A stretch of DNA of 64,000 nt. Source: an uncultured Eubacteriales bacterium (GTDB lineage: Bacteria; Bacillota; Clostridia; Christensenellales; Aristaeellaceae). Below the pieces are notes generated by a model. That model made no database searches and was not told where the DNA came from. It saw only the letters and a program-made list of their open reading frames with translations. Positions 55,094 through 63,497 of this stretch are shown here, piece after piece. Within the stretch, counting starts at the first letter, position 1. Each line of letters opens with the position of its first letter. The DNA lies in contig CADBKQ010000006.1 of assembly GCA_902795275.1 (NCBI GenBank), forward strand, positions 62,001 through 126,000, written 5' to 3'. Position numbers and translations under genes: made by a program.

Positions 55094-55465
55094 TTATGGT
55101 TCTTCCTCGTTTTCTTCTTCCGCTTCTTCTTCGCTCTCTTCCGCATCCTCGGTTTCATTCTGGGCGAAGAAAGCGTCGGTCAGTTCCTTGGCCTCGTCGA
55201 AGCGGTCAAAGCTGACATAATAATCAAACGTTTCGCTGAGCAGGCCGGTGAGCATGGCCAGCGCCGCGCCCTTGCTGCTCTTCTGCTCAAAGGGGATTTC
55301 ATTCTGTTTCAGCAAATCGGCTACCATTTCCTGCCAGATCGAGCCAACAGAAATGAGGAAACACGGGTCGTCCGCCTGGGGTTCCCTCCCCTTGCGCTTC
55401 CCGCACACCGGGCACTTCTCCGCCTCGTCATACAGCCGTTTGCATTCTGGACAATACAGCAGCAC
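55094..55465 (-). CDS. Zinc-ribbon and DUF2007-like protein, 123 aa
   Basis: Start GTG 55465, chosen for AAAGGAG 8 nt upstream (frames starting further upstream lack a site). Residues 4-22 hold a zinc ribbon CPEC-x10-CPVC. The middle region (about 40-95) resembles DUF2007, a fold implicated in signal transduction (IPFEQKSSKGAALAMLTGLLSETFDYYVSFDRFDEAKELTDAFF). The last 25 residues are a poly-Glu tail. It is transcribed with the epimerase gene 30 nt away. Function unknown. Confidence 0.75.
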   Translation of the reverse strand: MLLYCPECKRLYDEAEKCPVCGKRKGREPQADDPCFLISVGSIWQEMVADLLKQNEIPFEQKSSKGAALAMLTGLLSETFDYYVSFDRFDEAKELTDAFFAQNETEDAEESEEEAEEENEEEP

Positions 55466-55502
55466 GATAATCACTCCTTTTCTTAGTGAGGAGATATATT
55501 TA

Positions 55503-55623
55503 GTGTGGAGTGTGAAGAGTGGAGTGTAGAGTGATGAAATGATTCCGATATATTTCCGTCATCCTGGAAGAGGTAGAGCATTCATAATAAAACTCCACAC
55601 TCCACTCTTCACACTCCACACTT
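55503..55623. repeat. Inverted repeat with GTGTGGAGTG arms (family E)
   Basis: Left arm (55503-55533) of tandem GTGTGGA, GTGTGAA, GAGTGGA units; right arm (55591-55623) with the complementary CCACACT, CCACTCT units. It has the same architecture as family B (tandem short repeat, unique spacer, complementary arm) but unrelated repeat sequence. The right arm ends 2-3 nt before the stop of the leftward ArsC-like gene (TTA at 55626). Confidence 0.8.
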
Positions 55624-55625
55624 TC

Positions 55626-55973
55626 TTACCCTTTCTGAATCCACTTTTCCCATTCTTTTTCGTCCGCGCCCAGGGTGACCTGTTCGCCGTTGCGCACGAT
55701 GGGTGTGCGTAAAAAGCGGGGGTTCTCCGCCAGCGTTTCCAGGATATATTGGGGGTCGTCGTTATAGCAGATGGGATGGCTGAGGGCTTCCGGGTTTTTC
55801 CTGTCCACCAGGTTCTCCGCGCCCAGCCGCCGGGCGAACAATTGCAGCTCCCGCGCGCCCAGCTTATGCTTTTTCAGATCCAGCAGCTGATAGGGGATGC
55901 GGCGCTCCTTAAAGAACCGCTCCGCCTTCTGCGTATCAAAATTCTTTTTCAGGGCATAGATCTGGATGTTCAT
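55626..55973 (-). CDS. ArsC/Spx-like thioredoxin-fold protein lacking the catalytic cysteine
   Basis: 115 residues of the ArsC-like family (YffB/Spx/arsenate reductase). The N terminus reads NIQIYALKKNFDTQKAERFF, where arsenate reductases have CSTCRKA-type Cys; here no Cys is present in that loop. The C-terminal Arg in the RTPIV segment is present (LRTPIVRNG). So it is probably not an arsenate reductase but a redox-independent relative. ATG 55973 overlaps the rsfS stop by 4 nt (ATGA). Confidence 0.8.
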   Translation of the reverse strand: MNIQIYALKKNFDTQKAERFFKERRIPYQLLDLKKHKLGARELQLFARRLGAENLVDRKNPEALSHPICYNDDPQYILETLAENPRFLRTPIVRNGEQVTLGADEKEWEKWIQKG

Positions 55974-56353
55974 GCCTGGGGCTGCTCCGTCTTTTCTTCT
56001 TCCTCCATGAAGGGGAGGGGCACCTTGTTCTCCCCGTCCGCCCAGAGGCGTTCCAGGTGATAGAACTTCCGGGCTTCGGGATGGAAGATGTGCACCAGCA
56101 CCGTGCCGTAGTCCAACACGATCCACTGGCCCTCCTGCTGCCCTTCCTTCGCCCGCAGCGCCACGCCCTCCATGGCCAGCGCGTCGTCCACGTCGTCGGC
56201 CAGGGCTTTGACCTGCAGGGAGGAGCGGCCCGTGGCGATGACCATATAATCGGTAATCACCGTCAGGTGAGACACGCGCAGCACGGTGATGTCCGCCGCC
56301 TTCTTATCGTACAGAATCCGGGCAATGCGCAGGGCCAATCCGTTGTTTTCCAT
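55970..56353 (-). CDS. rsfS: Ribosomal silencing factor RsfS
   Basis: 127 residues. RsfS (YbeB/Iojap) binds ribosomal protein L14 and blocks subunit joining in stationary phase. It matches the family length and pattern (KKAADITVLRVSHLTVITDYMVIATGRSSLQVKALADDVDDAL and VLDYGTVLVHIFHPEARKFYHLERLWAD). It is preceded by AAGGAGG. It lies next to the NadD-YqeK fusion, the typical operon order nadD-yqeK-rsfS. Confidence 0.95.
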   Translation of the reverse strand: MENNGLALRIARILYDKKAADITVLRVSHLTVITDYMVIATGRSSLQVKALADDVDDALAMEGVALRAKEGQQEGQWIVLDYGTVLVHIFHPEARKFYHLERLWADGENKVPLPFMEEEEKTEQPQA

Positions 56354-56389
56354 CTGTTTACCTCCTTGTTTGTTATTTGAACGATTCCA

Positions 56390-57562
56390 TTATTTTTTCA
56401 ATAAACCGAGCAACCGACGATCTTCATCGGTTAATATACTCTCCAGATACTGCTTCGTTTTCAGCGAATCGGCGTCGAAGGCCCGTCCGCTTCCTTCCAC
56501 ATATTCCTGGGTCAGTTCCAGGGAACGGTACACCGCCGCCGCCAAAGAACGGTTGCACAGCGCGCGCAGCTCTTTCAGCCCATGGTAATCTTCCCTGCCT
56601 TCCTCCGTCGCGTCGGCCACAAAAATGCACATTTCCAGCTTCGTCATGCCGGGCCGCCCTACCGTGTGGCTGCGGATGGCGTTCAACACTTCCTCGTCCC
56701 GGATGTGAAATTCCGTCTTTGCCAGATACGCTCCCACCGGCGCGTGGAGCAGCGCCCCGGATGAAAGCACCGTTTCATCGTCGGTCAAATGCTGTTCCCG
56801 GGCGATTCTGTTCATGTCCTTCAGGCTCATGCCCTTGGCGCAGTCGTGCAGCAGTGCCGCCAGGGCGCAGCGCTGGACGGGCAAACTGTGAATCGCCGCC
56901 AGCCGCACCGCTTCCTTCCGCACGCCCAGGGTATGCTGGAAACGCTTGGGGCTCATCATGGTTTTGAGCCGCGGGGTAAAATCCTCCTGGTACAATCCTC
57001 GCTCCGCCATATAGCACAGCACTTTGGGGTTCAGCCCCGGCGCGTCCTGGTACCGGGCGGTCTGGCTGCGGATAAAGGTGGCGGAATACGGGGTGCTGAA
57101 CGCGGGCAGCATGTTAACCTTCGCTCCGGCCTGCCGCGCCTTTTCCAGCGCTTCGTCCGTGTTCACGCCGCTGCGGGGAAAGATCAGAAATTCACACTGG
57201 GAAAACAGCTTCTCCTTTTCTTTCCAATAGGGCAGGCTTGGCAGCTTATCCGCGCCTAAAATCAGCGTAAAGGAAGCGCGGGGAAATTCTTTTTTCAAGG
57301 GAGCCAGGGTATCGGCGGTATAGGCGACGCCGGGTTTTGTTCCGGCTTTGGAAAGGAAAAAACGGGCATACCCTTCGATGGCCAGGGCGCACATGTTCAT
57401 GCGGTCGCCGGCGGAAGCCTCAGGCTCCCGGTGGGCAGGCTGGGCCATGGGCAGGAAAACCACGCCGTCCAGGCCGCCGCGCATCAGCGCTTCCTTGGCC
57501 AGCGCAATGTGTCCCTCATGAATTGGATCAAACGTTCCGCCCAGCACGCCCATTTTCTGCAA
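56390..57562 (-). CDS. NadD-YqeK fusion: nicotinate-nucleotide adenylyltransferase plus HD hydrolase
   Basis: 390 residues. The first half is NadD, which makes NaAD (GGTFDPIHEGHIALA nucleotide-binding motif, ILGADKLPSLPYWKEKEKL, STPYSATFIRSQ). The second is YqeK, an HD-domain diadenosine tetraphosphatase (QHTLGVRKEAVRLAA, LLHDCAKGM HD pair, LLHAPVGAYLAK). In many Firmicutes the two are separate neighbours. TTG 57562 is the likely start: AGGAG is 10 nt upstream, while ATG 57553 is too far. RsfS follows. Confidence 0.9.
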   Translation of the reverse strand: MQKMGVLGGTFDPIHEGHIALAKEALMRGGLDGVVFLPMAQPAHREPEASAGDRMNMCALAIEGYARFFLSKAGTKPGVAYTADTLAPLKKEFPRASFTLILGADKLPSLPYWKEKEKLFSQCEFLIFPRSGVNTDEALEKARQAGAKVNMLPAFSTPYSATFIRSQTARYQDAPGLNPKVLCYMAERGLYQEDFTPRLKTMMSPKRFQHTLGVRKEAVRLAAIHSLPVQRCALAALLHDCAKGMSLKDMNRIAREQHLTDDETVLSSGALLHAPVGAYLAKTEFHIRDEEVLNAIRSHTVGRPGMTKLEMCIFVADATEEGREDYHGLKELRALCNRSLAAAVYRSLELTQEYVEGSGRAFDADSLKTKQYLESILTDEDRRLLGLLKK

Positions 57563-57583
57563 ATTCGATCATCTCCTGTCCAT

Positions 57584-57612
57584 ATTATACAACAAATTGG
57601 GCATTCTGAAAA
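57584..57612 (-). promoter_or_regulatory. Promoter for the NadD-YqeK operon
   Basis: On the minus strand: perfect -10 TATAAT, weak -35 TTTTCA, 17-nt spacer. The leader is short (about 25 nt). Confidence 0.5.
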
Positions 57613-57628
57613 GAGGGAGGAAGCCAAA

Positions 57629-58486
57629 ATGCAAGATTATTTCCGCCGTTCCAGGCTTGGAATGGCCATGGACAGCCTGGGGTTTCATGTTTTCACGTTC
57701 ATTTTGAGCAACTTTTGGTTCACTTTGCTCTGGGGCCTGCAAATTTCTTCTCTGGCCGCGGGCGCGGCGCTGTACTGCATGATCGTGATTCTGCGCAAAA
57801 AAGTGCGGGACGACCACGTGACCCGCAGGGAAGCCCAGCTTCGGGCAGCCATCGGCGGGGAACTGGCGCTGGACCGGCTGCTGCTTACCGCCCCGGAGAA
57901 AGCGAACTTTGAAATCGCCATGCTGCTGTCGCTGCGGGAACCGCTGACGCTGATTCAGGCGGGCGAAAACGGCGTGCTGTGCGCGAGGAAGGGAAAAAAG
58001 TGGCTGGTATCCTTCTTGCAGGCGCCCCGGGACAGCGGCGTCAGCCCGGCGGACGTGCTGAAATTGCAGCGGGAGATCCGTCTGCTGAACGCTGACAGCG
58101 GGCTGCTGTGCGTCTGCGGGAAAGTGTCGGCGGAGGCGGCGAAGCAGGCGGACCGCGCCCCGGCCGTCTTCTTCCTGGAACGCGAAAAGCTGATCGCCAT
58201 GCTGGGCAGCGCCAACCCTGCCACCGACAGCCAGCTGGTAGCCCTGGGAAGAAGCAGAAAAAAAGCCGCGCCCTCGCATTGGCTACGGCTGATTCTGCAT
58301 CCCTCCCGCGGCAGGCGCTATGCCTGCTACGGCGCGCTGCTGCTGGGGATGTACCTGCTGACCCACCTGTTTTACTACGCCGTTCCCGGCCTCGCGTGCG
58401 TTTCCCTCGCCGCCGCCTGCCGTTGCGTCAGGCGTGGGGAATCGGCCTTCCCGGACGGAAGCTGGACAGGGCAGGATGTCCCTTGA
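57629..58486 (+). CDS. Membrane protein with degenerate Mrr-like domain, 285 aa
   Basis: ATG 57629 after GAGGGAGG (spacing about 7). Two N-terminal hydrophobic helices (about 25-65), a cytosolic domain and two C-terminal helices (about 235-275). The middle (WLVSFLQAPRDSGVSPADVLKLQREI, LLCVCGKVSAEAAKQADRAPAVFFLEREKLIAML) resembles the endonuclease-like Mrr fold, but the QxK catalytic residues are not present. It is divergent from the NadD operon. Function is unknown; no partner genes are obvious. Confidence 0.65.
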   Translation: MQDYFRRSRLGMAMDSLGFHVFTFILSNFWFTLLWGLQISSLAAGAALYCMIVILRKKVRDDHVTRREAQLRAAIGGELALDRLLLTAPEKANFEIAMLLSLREPLTLIQAGENGVLCARKGKKWLVSFLQAPRDSGVSPADVLKLQREIRLLNADSGLLCVCGKVSAEAAKQADRAPAVFFLEREKLIAMLGSANPATDSQLVALGRSRKKAAPSHWLRLILHPSRGRRYACYGALLLGMYLLTHLFYYAVPGLACVSLAAACRCVRRGESAFPDGSWTGQDVP

Positions 58487-58515
58487 ATCTTCTTCCGAAT
58501 TCACAATTGTCAGGA

Positions 58516-58538
58516 ACGCCGCGCTGGGCGGCCTTTTT
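58516..58538 (+). terminator. Terminator after the 57629-58486 gene
   Basis: GCCGC pairs with GCGGC around a short loop, followed by CTTTTT. The same structure borders the convergent gene ending at 58540. Confidence 0.65.
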
Positions 58539-58539
58539 C

Positions 58540-59094
58540 CTATTCCTCCACGCCCACCAGTTTCACCATCGTCGGCTCCGCTCCAAGCGCCGGGATGATC
58601 TTCTCCATCAGGTCGGCTGTTTTGAATCGAATCGAGCTGGTGTTCTCGCAGGGGTGGCAGCCGAACATTTCTTCCTTCAGCACATCTTCATCGATCACAA
58701 GCCGGACGCGATGTTCCTTGTCGTTCATCAGCCCCAGCACGGATACGCTTCCGGGATGGACGTCCAGAAGCTGCTCCATAAAGGACTCCTCCGCAAAGGA
58801 AAGCCTGCTGATCCCCATCTGTTTGGATAATTCCTTGGTCTTGAAAGGCTTGTCTCCGGGCATGATGAGCAGATAAAAGCTGGTTTTCTGGCGGTTGCAA
58901 AGGAACAGGTTTTTGCAGATGTGAACGCCGAGGATCGCATCAACCGTTGCGCAGACCTCCATGGTCGTCGCGGGCTGATCCGGGTGATCCGTGCGGTCGA
59001 AGTCCACGCCCAGCTTATCCAGGAAAGCGTATGCCCTGATTTCTCTGTCGCTCCGTCCCGTCCTGTCGGTCGGGGAGCCGTGCAGCAATTCCAT
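58540..59094 (-). CDS. ProX/YbaK-type aminoacyl-tRNA deacylase
   Basis: 184 residues of the YbaK/ProX family, which hydrolyses mischarged Ala-tRNA-Pro or Cys-tRNA-Pro. Typical motifs are FLDKLGVDFDRTDHP, ATVDAILGVHICKNLFLCNRQK (Lys-containing motif), FYLLIMPGDKPFK and SVLGLMNDKEHRVRLVID, followed by CHPCENTSSIRFKTADLM. Length matches the stand-alone editing proteins. It is a single gene; its 5' region up to 59230 shows no clear features. Confidence 0.88.
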   Translation of the reverse strand: MELLHGSPTDRTGRSDREIRAYAFLDKLGVDFDRTDHPDQPATTMEVCATVDAILGVHICKNLFLCNRQKTSFYLLIMPGDKPFKTKELSKQMGISRLSFAEESFMEQLLDVHPGSVSVLGLMNDKEHRVRLVIDEDVLKEEMFGCHPCENTSSIRFKTADLMEKIIPALGAEPTMVKLVGVEE

Positions 59095-59232
59095 ATTCTG
59101 ATCCTCTCATTTTTTTCTCTCGGCGCGTTTCAGCGTCTCCATGCCATGGCATCTGTCCGCCTGCGCCGGCGTACCGCTTCCGGCCCTGACATTTTACAGG
59201 ATTTTTGAAAACTGCGCAAGAGGCTGAAAGAA

Positions 59233-59263
59233 AAAGCCAGGCGCTGTGAAGTACGCCCGGCTT
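59233..59263 (-). terminator. Terminator of the right-hand sensory operon
   Basis: On the minus strand, AAGCCGGGCG pairs with CGCCTGGCTT around a 10-nt loop, with one mismatch, followed by TTTC. It lies about 150 nt after the stop at 59416. The surrounding 59095-59415 gap shows nothing else. Confidence 0.7.
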
Positions 59264-59415
59264 TTCCGAAAGGAATAGGAAAAGGGAAACAATTCATGAT
59301 TATCATATCATAACGTTCAGTTTTTTGCAAGAGGGAAAACAAAATATTTCCTCACCTCGACCTTGCCTCCGGCCGAACGATACGCTGCGTCGGATGGACA
59401 GGGCGTATACGGCGA

Positions 59416-60651
59416 TCACTGCTTTGGGGCTTCTTCCGGACAATAAAACTTGTAGACCCCTTTTCTTTCCCTTTTCACGTCGTACAGCGCCTTATCCGCG
59501 GCCCGATAGAGGGCGTCAAAGGTGTTCCCATTCTCCGGATACAGGGCGATGCCGATGGAAATCGACACGCCGCCAATCTCCTGAAACGCCGCGCGAACCT
59601 GCTCCTGAAACCGCTCAACGGAGCGGCAGGCGGCGTCCCGATCCGCAATATCCCGGAGAAACACCATAAACTCATCGCCGCCGGTGCGTCCGGTAACGTC
59701 CATGACGCGGAAATTCGTCCTGATGATTTTGGCAATGTCGATCAGCACGCTGTCGCCGACGGCATGCCCCTGGGAATCGTTCACGCCCTTGAAGTTATCC
59801 ACGTCGATCATCATCAGCGCCCCGCGCTCCCAGCCCTTTTGCCCCTGCTCCAGCGTCAGGCGGATATGGTTTTCCGTCGTTCGCCTGTTCAGCAATTCCG
59901 TCAGCGGGTCAATCTGGGAGCGTTTCTCCAGCTCCATTTTCAGCATATGCTGTTCGGTCACGTTATTGATGAGCGCGATAATCCCGCTGATTTTTCCGTT
60001 CCTGTCGTACACGGGCCGTTTGATCAGCTCCAGGAATTCGTCGGCCCCGTCTGATTTTTCCTCAATAATATAGTTTGTTCCCTTGCCGGTTCTCAGGATC
60101 TCCCGATCCGCCTCCATAGCCCTTTGGGCGTTCTGCTTATCCTTTCGGATCTCCAGGTCGGTTTTCCCGCGGATAGACCAGTTGGGATCGTCAGAATGAT
60201 AGAGATGATGCCAGATCTGCGTGGAGAACACGTACCGCCCCTCCGCGTCTTTAAGGAAAATATTGGATGGCAGCTGCTTGAGCATCCGTTCCATTTCGTG
60301 GAACGTGACGGAATCGGAAGCGCGGATGGCGTTGCCGATCCTTTTCAGCAGCAGCGGAGCCGGGCACGGCAGCTGAATCAAGTCAAAAAAGCCCCGCTCC
60401 AGCCAGGCGGCGTCCTGTTCCTCCGGCAGGCGGAACGTCAGGCCCAGGATGGGAATATTGGTGAAAGAAGCGTGCTCCTTCAGCTGTTCGGCAATCAGAA
60501 GCCCCTGTTCTTCCGCGTGATCAATATCCACAAGCACAGCGGCGATATAATCCCATGCGGAAGGAACCTGCGCGCGCACCTTATACGCTGCGGAGAGGAT
60601 GGAGCAGAGCTGTTCGCCTCCCTGCGGCATGATCACCACAATTTCATTCAT
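59416..60651 (-). CDS. Diguanylate cyclase with receiver-like, PAS and GGDEF domains
   Basis: 411 residues from ATG 60651 (TTG 60654 is possible, as AAAGGAG is about 9 nt before it). Residues 1-115 resemble a degenerate receiver or receiver-like fold (VVIMPQGGEQLCSILSAAYKV, VLVDIDHAEEQGLLIA). A PAS domain follows (about 125-245), then GGDEF with DPLTELLNRRT, DVDNFKGVNDSQGHAVGD and TGGDEF. The inhibitory site RVMD is correctly spaced before GGDEF, so product inhibition is expected. Without membrane helices, it is cytosolic. It follows a membrane PAS protein in the same strand. Confidence 0.88.
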   Translation of the reverse strand: MNEIVVIMPQGGEQLCSILSAAYKVRAQVPSAWDYIAAVLVDIDHAEEQGLLIAEQLKEHASFTNIPILGLTFRLPEEQDAAWLERGFFDLIQLPCPAPLLLKRIGNAIRASDSVTFHEMERMLKQLPSNIFLKDAEGRYVFSTQIWHHLYHSDDPNWSIRGKTDLEIRKDKQNAQRAMEADREILRTGKGTNYIIEEKSDGADEFLELIKRPVYDRNGKISGIIALINNVTEQHMLKMELEKRSQIDPLTELLNRRTTENHIRLTLEQGQKGWERGALMMIDVDNFKGVNDSQGHAVGDSVLIDIAKIIRTNFRVMDVTGRTGGDEFMVFLRDIADRDAACRSVERFQEQVRAAFQEIGGVSISIGIALYPENGNTFDALYRAADKALYDVKRERKGVYKFYCPEEAPKQ

Positions 60652-60696
60652 CAAAGCAACACACTCCTTTCACGGCTCCAGCGGGGCGGGCATGCC

Positions 60697-62685
60697 TTAT
60701 GCCTCTGTGTATGTCACCGCACAGTAGCCGGGGCGAAGAATCTGGCGGGCGGAAACGTGAAACCGCTTTCCGCTCAGGGGGTCTTCATAATCATATTCAA
60801 CCACTTCATTATCCAGCGCCGCGCGCTTGATGTTGCGGAACCACGCCTCTTCGATGAAGGGATAAAGCTCCCTGACCTTATGCCCTACAACCTCTTCGGG
60901 CGGCAGTCCGCCGTACTCCGTATATTTGCGGTTGACGTAGATGATTTCCGCGTCGTACAGCTCGCTGTGCTCCGCGTGGGTCACACGGTAAACACTGTAG
61001 GAAAGGGGAAGATCATCGAAAAGAAAGAAGTCCTCCTTCACGGGCGTCGGCCTTCCGTTCTTCCGGGCCTTCTTTTCCGTGCGCACCATATGCGCCAGCA
61101 GCAGAAATGCCAGCACCAGGCCAAGCGCAATGACGGCAAAACCGATATTCTGCCTGAACAAATCGATCCTGCTGATTCTTGCGTCCTCCGTGAAATAGCG
61201 CGTCAGCGCCGCGTTGACGGTGGACGAGGGCACCACGCCCGTGGTTTTGGCCAGGATAGAATAGAGAACCGTGTCCTTCCGATTCACTGCGAAGCAGTAA
61301 TTCATCTCCACGCCGGTGGACCAGGTGGTCAGGCGGTACTTTTCGCACAGCTTCGCGATGTTGTTGTAGCGGTAGTTGCTGATCAAAAGGCAATCCGCCT
61401 GCCCGTCCGCGACGGCTTTCAGGCAGGCCTGCGTATCGGCGTAATAAATCGCGCGCCAATCGGGAAAATGATCCAGCAGAAACATGTCGTAGTTGGGGTT
61501 GTCCGCATTCACCGCGACCGTCACCCGCTCTTTTTTCGCAAAGGTTTTCCGGTCTGTCTCCCGGATGACCGCGGACATATCCGTGCGCATCAGGGCCTGG
61601 GTGATGAACACGCCGCGCACCTCTCCGTCATAGTCGGTGAGGTTGGCCGGGAATACGCAGTCCACCTCGCCCCTTTTCAGCGCCTCCATGGCGGCTGCGG
61701 ACGTGGGATAGCAGACGGGTTCAAAGCGCAGCTGGGCGTTTTCCAGGCAATCGGAGGCGACTGCCAGATAGTCTTTCAGCGCGCCGGTCAGTTCCCCCGT
61801 GGCCGGGTCTTTCGCGCAGAAAGCTAAATAGTTGTCCTGATAGCCGACCCGGATCGCCCCGTGCGTTTCGAGCCATGCGTTCTCCTCGGCGCTGAGGTAG
61901 TAATTCAGGCTGGTGGTTTGCAGATACTTGGCGTACAGCGTTTGGTTAAAATACTGGTTCTCGTCCCGGACCCTGCTCATGGCGTTGTTCAGTTCAAACA
62001 GGATTTCGGGACGGGATGCGGTGACGGCGAAGAATAAGTCGGAGGCGCCGATCTCGCACACCGGCACGGCGTTCTTTTGATCGTGAAACCCGGCCGGGGC
62101 CACATACAGGTCGATTTCGCCCCGGTTGAGCTTGGTGATATTCTCTTCCTCCGTCCCCGTCATTTCCACCAGCTCTGCCCGGACGCCGTTCGCTTCCGCC
62201 CAATCACGGAAAAACCCGGCCTGGACGCTGCCCTGATTCACGCCGACCTTTTTCCCGCTGAAGGTGGAATAATCGTCCGACGTGATTTCCCTGTTGCCCG
62301 GCGCGACGAAAAGGTAATACTCCTCCGCGCCCATGGGAAGGGAGGAATACAGGATCTTTCCCGCCCGCTCCTGTGTATAGGACACGTCGCTCAGCAGGTC
62401 GATCCTGCCGTCCATGAGCATTTGCAGCAGCTCCGGCCAGCTTCCTTCCACATATTCATAGGTCCAGCCGGTGTAAGCGGCGATCTTTTGCTGGTAGTCA
62501 TAGCCGTAGCCGGAGCGCCGTCCGAGCTGGTCCGTGATATTGAACGGGGATTCAAACCAGCCCACGCGCACGGTTTTCGCTGCCTGCGCGGAGGCGCGGG
62601 GCGGCGGCAAAAGCCCTGCCAGCAGGAGCAGGAAGAGCAGGAACGCCGCGATCCGCGGGGTTCGGTGGTGGAATGTCGGTTTCAT
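60697..62685 (-). CDS. Membrane sensor with two periplasmic binding domains and PAS, no output domain
   Basis: 662 residues. Signal-anchor MKPTFHHRTPRIAAFLLFLLLLAGLL precedes two tandem bacterial family 3 solute-binding domains (about 35-265 and 270-505), a membrane helix (IGFAVIALGLVLAFLLLAHMV) at about 520 and a PAS domain (LPLSYSVYRVTHAEHSELYDAEIIYVNRKYTEYGG) to the end. The GGDEF or kinase domain usual in such proteins is absent; the gene stops directly after PAS. The next gene (59416-60651) begins 45 nt later with its own PAS-GGDEF. It may act on that protein or be truncated. Confidence 0.85.
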   Translation of the reverse strand: MKPTFHHRTPRIAAFLLFLLLLAGLLPPPRASAQAAKTVRVGWFESPFNITDQLGRRSGYGYDYQQKIAAYTGWTYEYVEGSWPELLQMLMDGRIDLLSDVSYTQERAGKILYSSLPMGAEEYYLFVAPGNREITSDDYSTFSGKKVGVNQGSVQAGFFRDWAEANGVRAELVEMTGTEEENITKLNRGEIDLYVAPAGFHDQKNAVPVCEIGASDLFFAVTASRPEILFELNNAMSRVRDENQYFNQTLYAKYLQTTSLNYYLSAEENAWLETHGAIRVGYQDNYLAFCAKDPATGELTGALKDYLAVASDCLENAQLRFEPVCYPTSAAAMEALKRGEVDCVFPANLTDYDGEVRGVFITQALMRTDMSAVIRETDRKTFAKKERVTVAVNADNPNYDMFLLDHFPDWRAIYYADTQACLKAVADGQADCLLISNYRYNNIAKLCEKYRLTTWSTGVEMNYCFAVNRKDTVLYSILAKTTGVVPSSTVNAALTRYFTEDARISRIDLFRQNIGFAVIALGLVLAFLLLAHMVRTEKKARKNGRPTPVKEDFFLFDDLPLSYSVYRVTHAEHSELYDAEIIYVNRKYTEYGGLPPEEVVGHKVRELYPFIEEAWFRNIKRAALDNEVVEYDYEDPLSGKRFHVSARQILRPGYCAVTYTEA

Positions 62686-62717
62686 TTTTTCCCCTCCGGG
62701 TCCGGAACCCGATCCGC

Positions 62718-63463
62718 TTATTTCGCCCCTTTCCGGGCGCGCTTGTTGTCGTACATGATTTCATCCGCCCGCCGGATCACGTCGTTTACCTGATGATCCG
62801 TCTGCGGGTCGTACACGGCGATGCCCATGGCGATATGCGCCTGCTCCCATTGGTTTTTCGCCGCGGCGCTCAGTTCGGCCATGGAGCTGTTGAACTGCTG
62901 AATGAGCGCGTCCCTGTTCTGCAAATCATCGTTCTGGAGAATCACGGAAAATTCGTCCCCGCCGATGCGGAATACCGGGCTGTGCTGAAAAACGCGGCAG
63001 ATCAGGCGGCTCGCCGTCTTGAGGTAAATATCGCCTTTCTCATGGCCATACTTATCGTTGATCGTCTTGAGGTTGTCGCAGTCAAATACGCCCACCGCAA
63101 AGGCCATCTGGCCCTTCTCCTCCTCCAGCCGATGCTGCAGATCCTGGTCAATGCGGTAATAATATGTAAGCACGCCGTTGGTCTTGGACGCCATTTCATC
63201 AAAGCATTTCCCCACGCGCTCCATATGGCGCGCGAGCCCCTCGTCGTCCAGCCCGTCCAGATCCGCTTCCACGAAGGCCGCCACCTTCCGGACGGATTTT
63301 GGACGCTGTTGAAATAGTAGTCCAGGTTCCTTTCCCCGGTCTCGCACAGCAGCAGCAGGAGCTGATCGGATTTCTGATGCTCCGTGCCGCGGATAAAGAC
63401 CACGCTGAGCAGGGCCATGCTGGTCACGATGATGATGATGACGCAGACTGTCAGCAGGGTCAT
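62718..63463 (-). pseudogene. Broken GGDEF membrane protein (frameshift and lost sensor region)
   Basis: The N-terminal part (from ATG 63463) is one membrane helix (MTLLTVCVIIIIVTSMALLSV) and RNLDYYFNSVQ. A frameshift at the T4 run 63297-63300 on the plus strand moves the frame to the KSVRKVAAFVEADLDGLDDEGLARHM sequence; one extra A restores it. Then TYYYRIDQDLQHRLEEEKGQMAFAVGVFDCDNLKTINDKYGH joins the middle of a GGDEF domain directly, without the usual DxLTGxxNR lead-in or an extracytosolic sensor. RIGGDEF follows. With the frame mended it would be about 248 residues. It looks like a deletion derivative, likely non-functional. Confidence 0.7.
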
Positions 63464-63497
63464 TCTTGTCCGTAACGAATCATGCTTCGCATCGTCT

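Noticed and set aside
55626..55973. Functional arsenate reductase
   Set aside because: The catalytic Cys is absent from the N-terminal loop.
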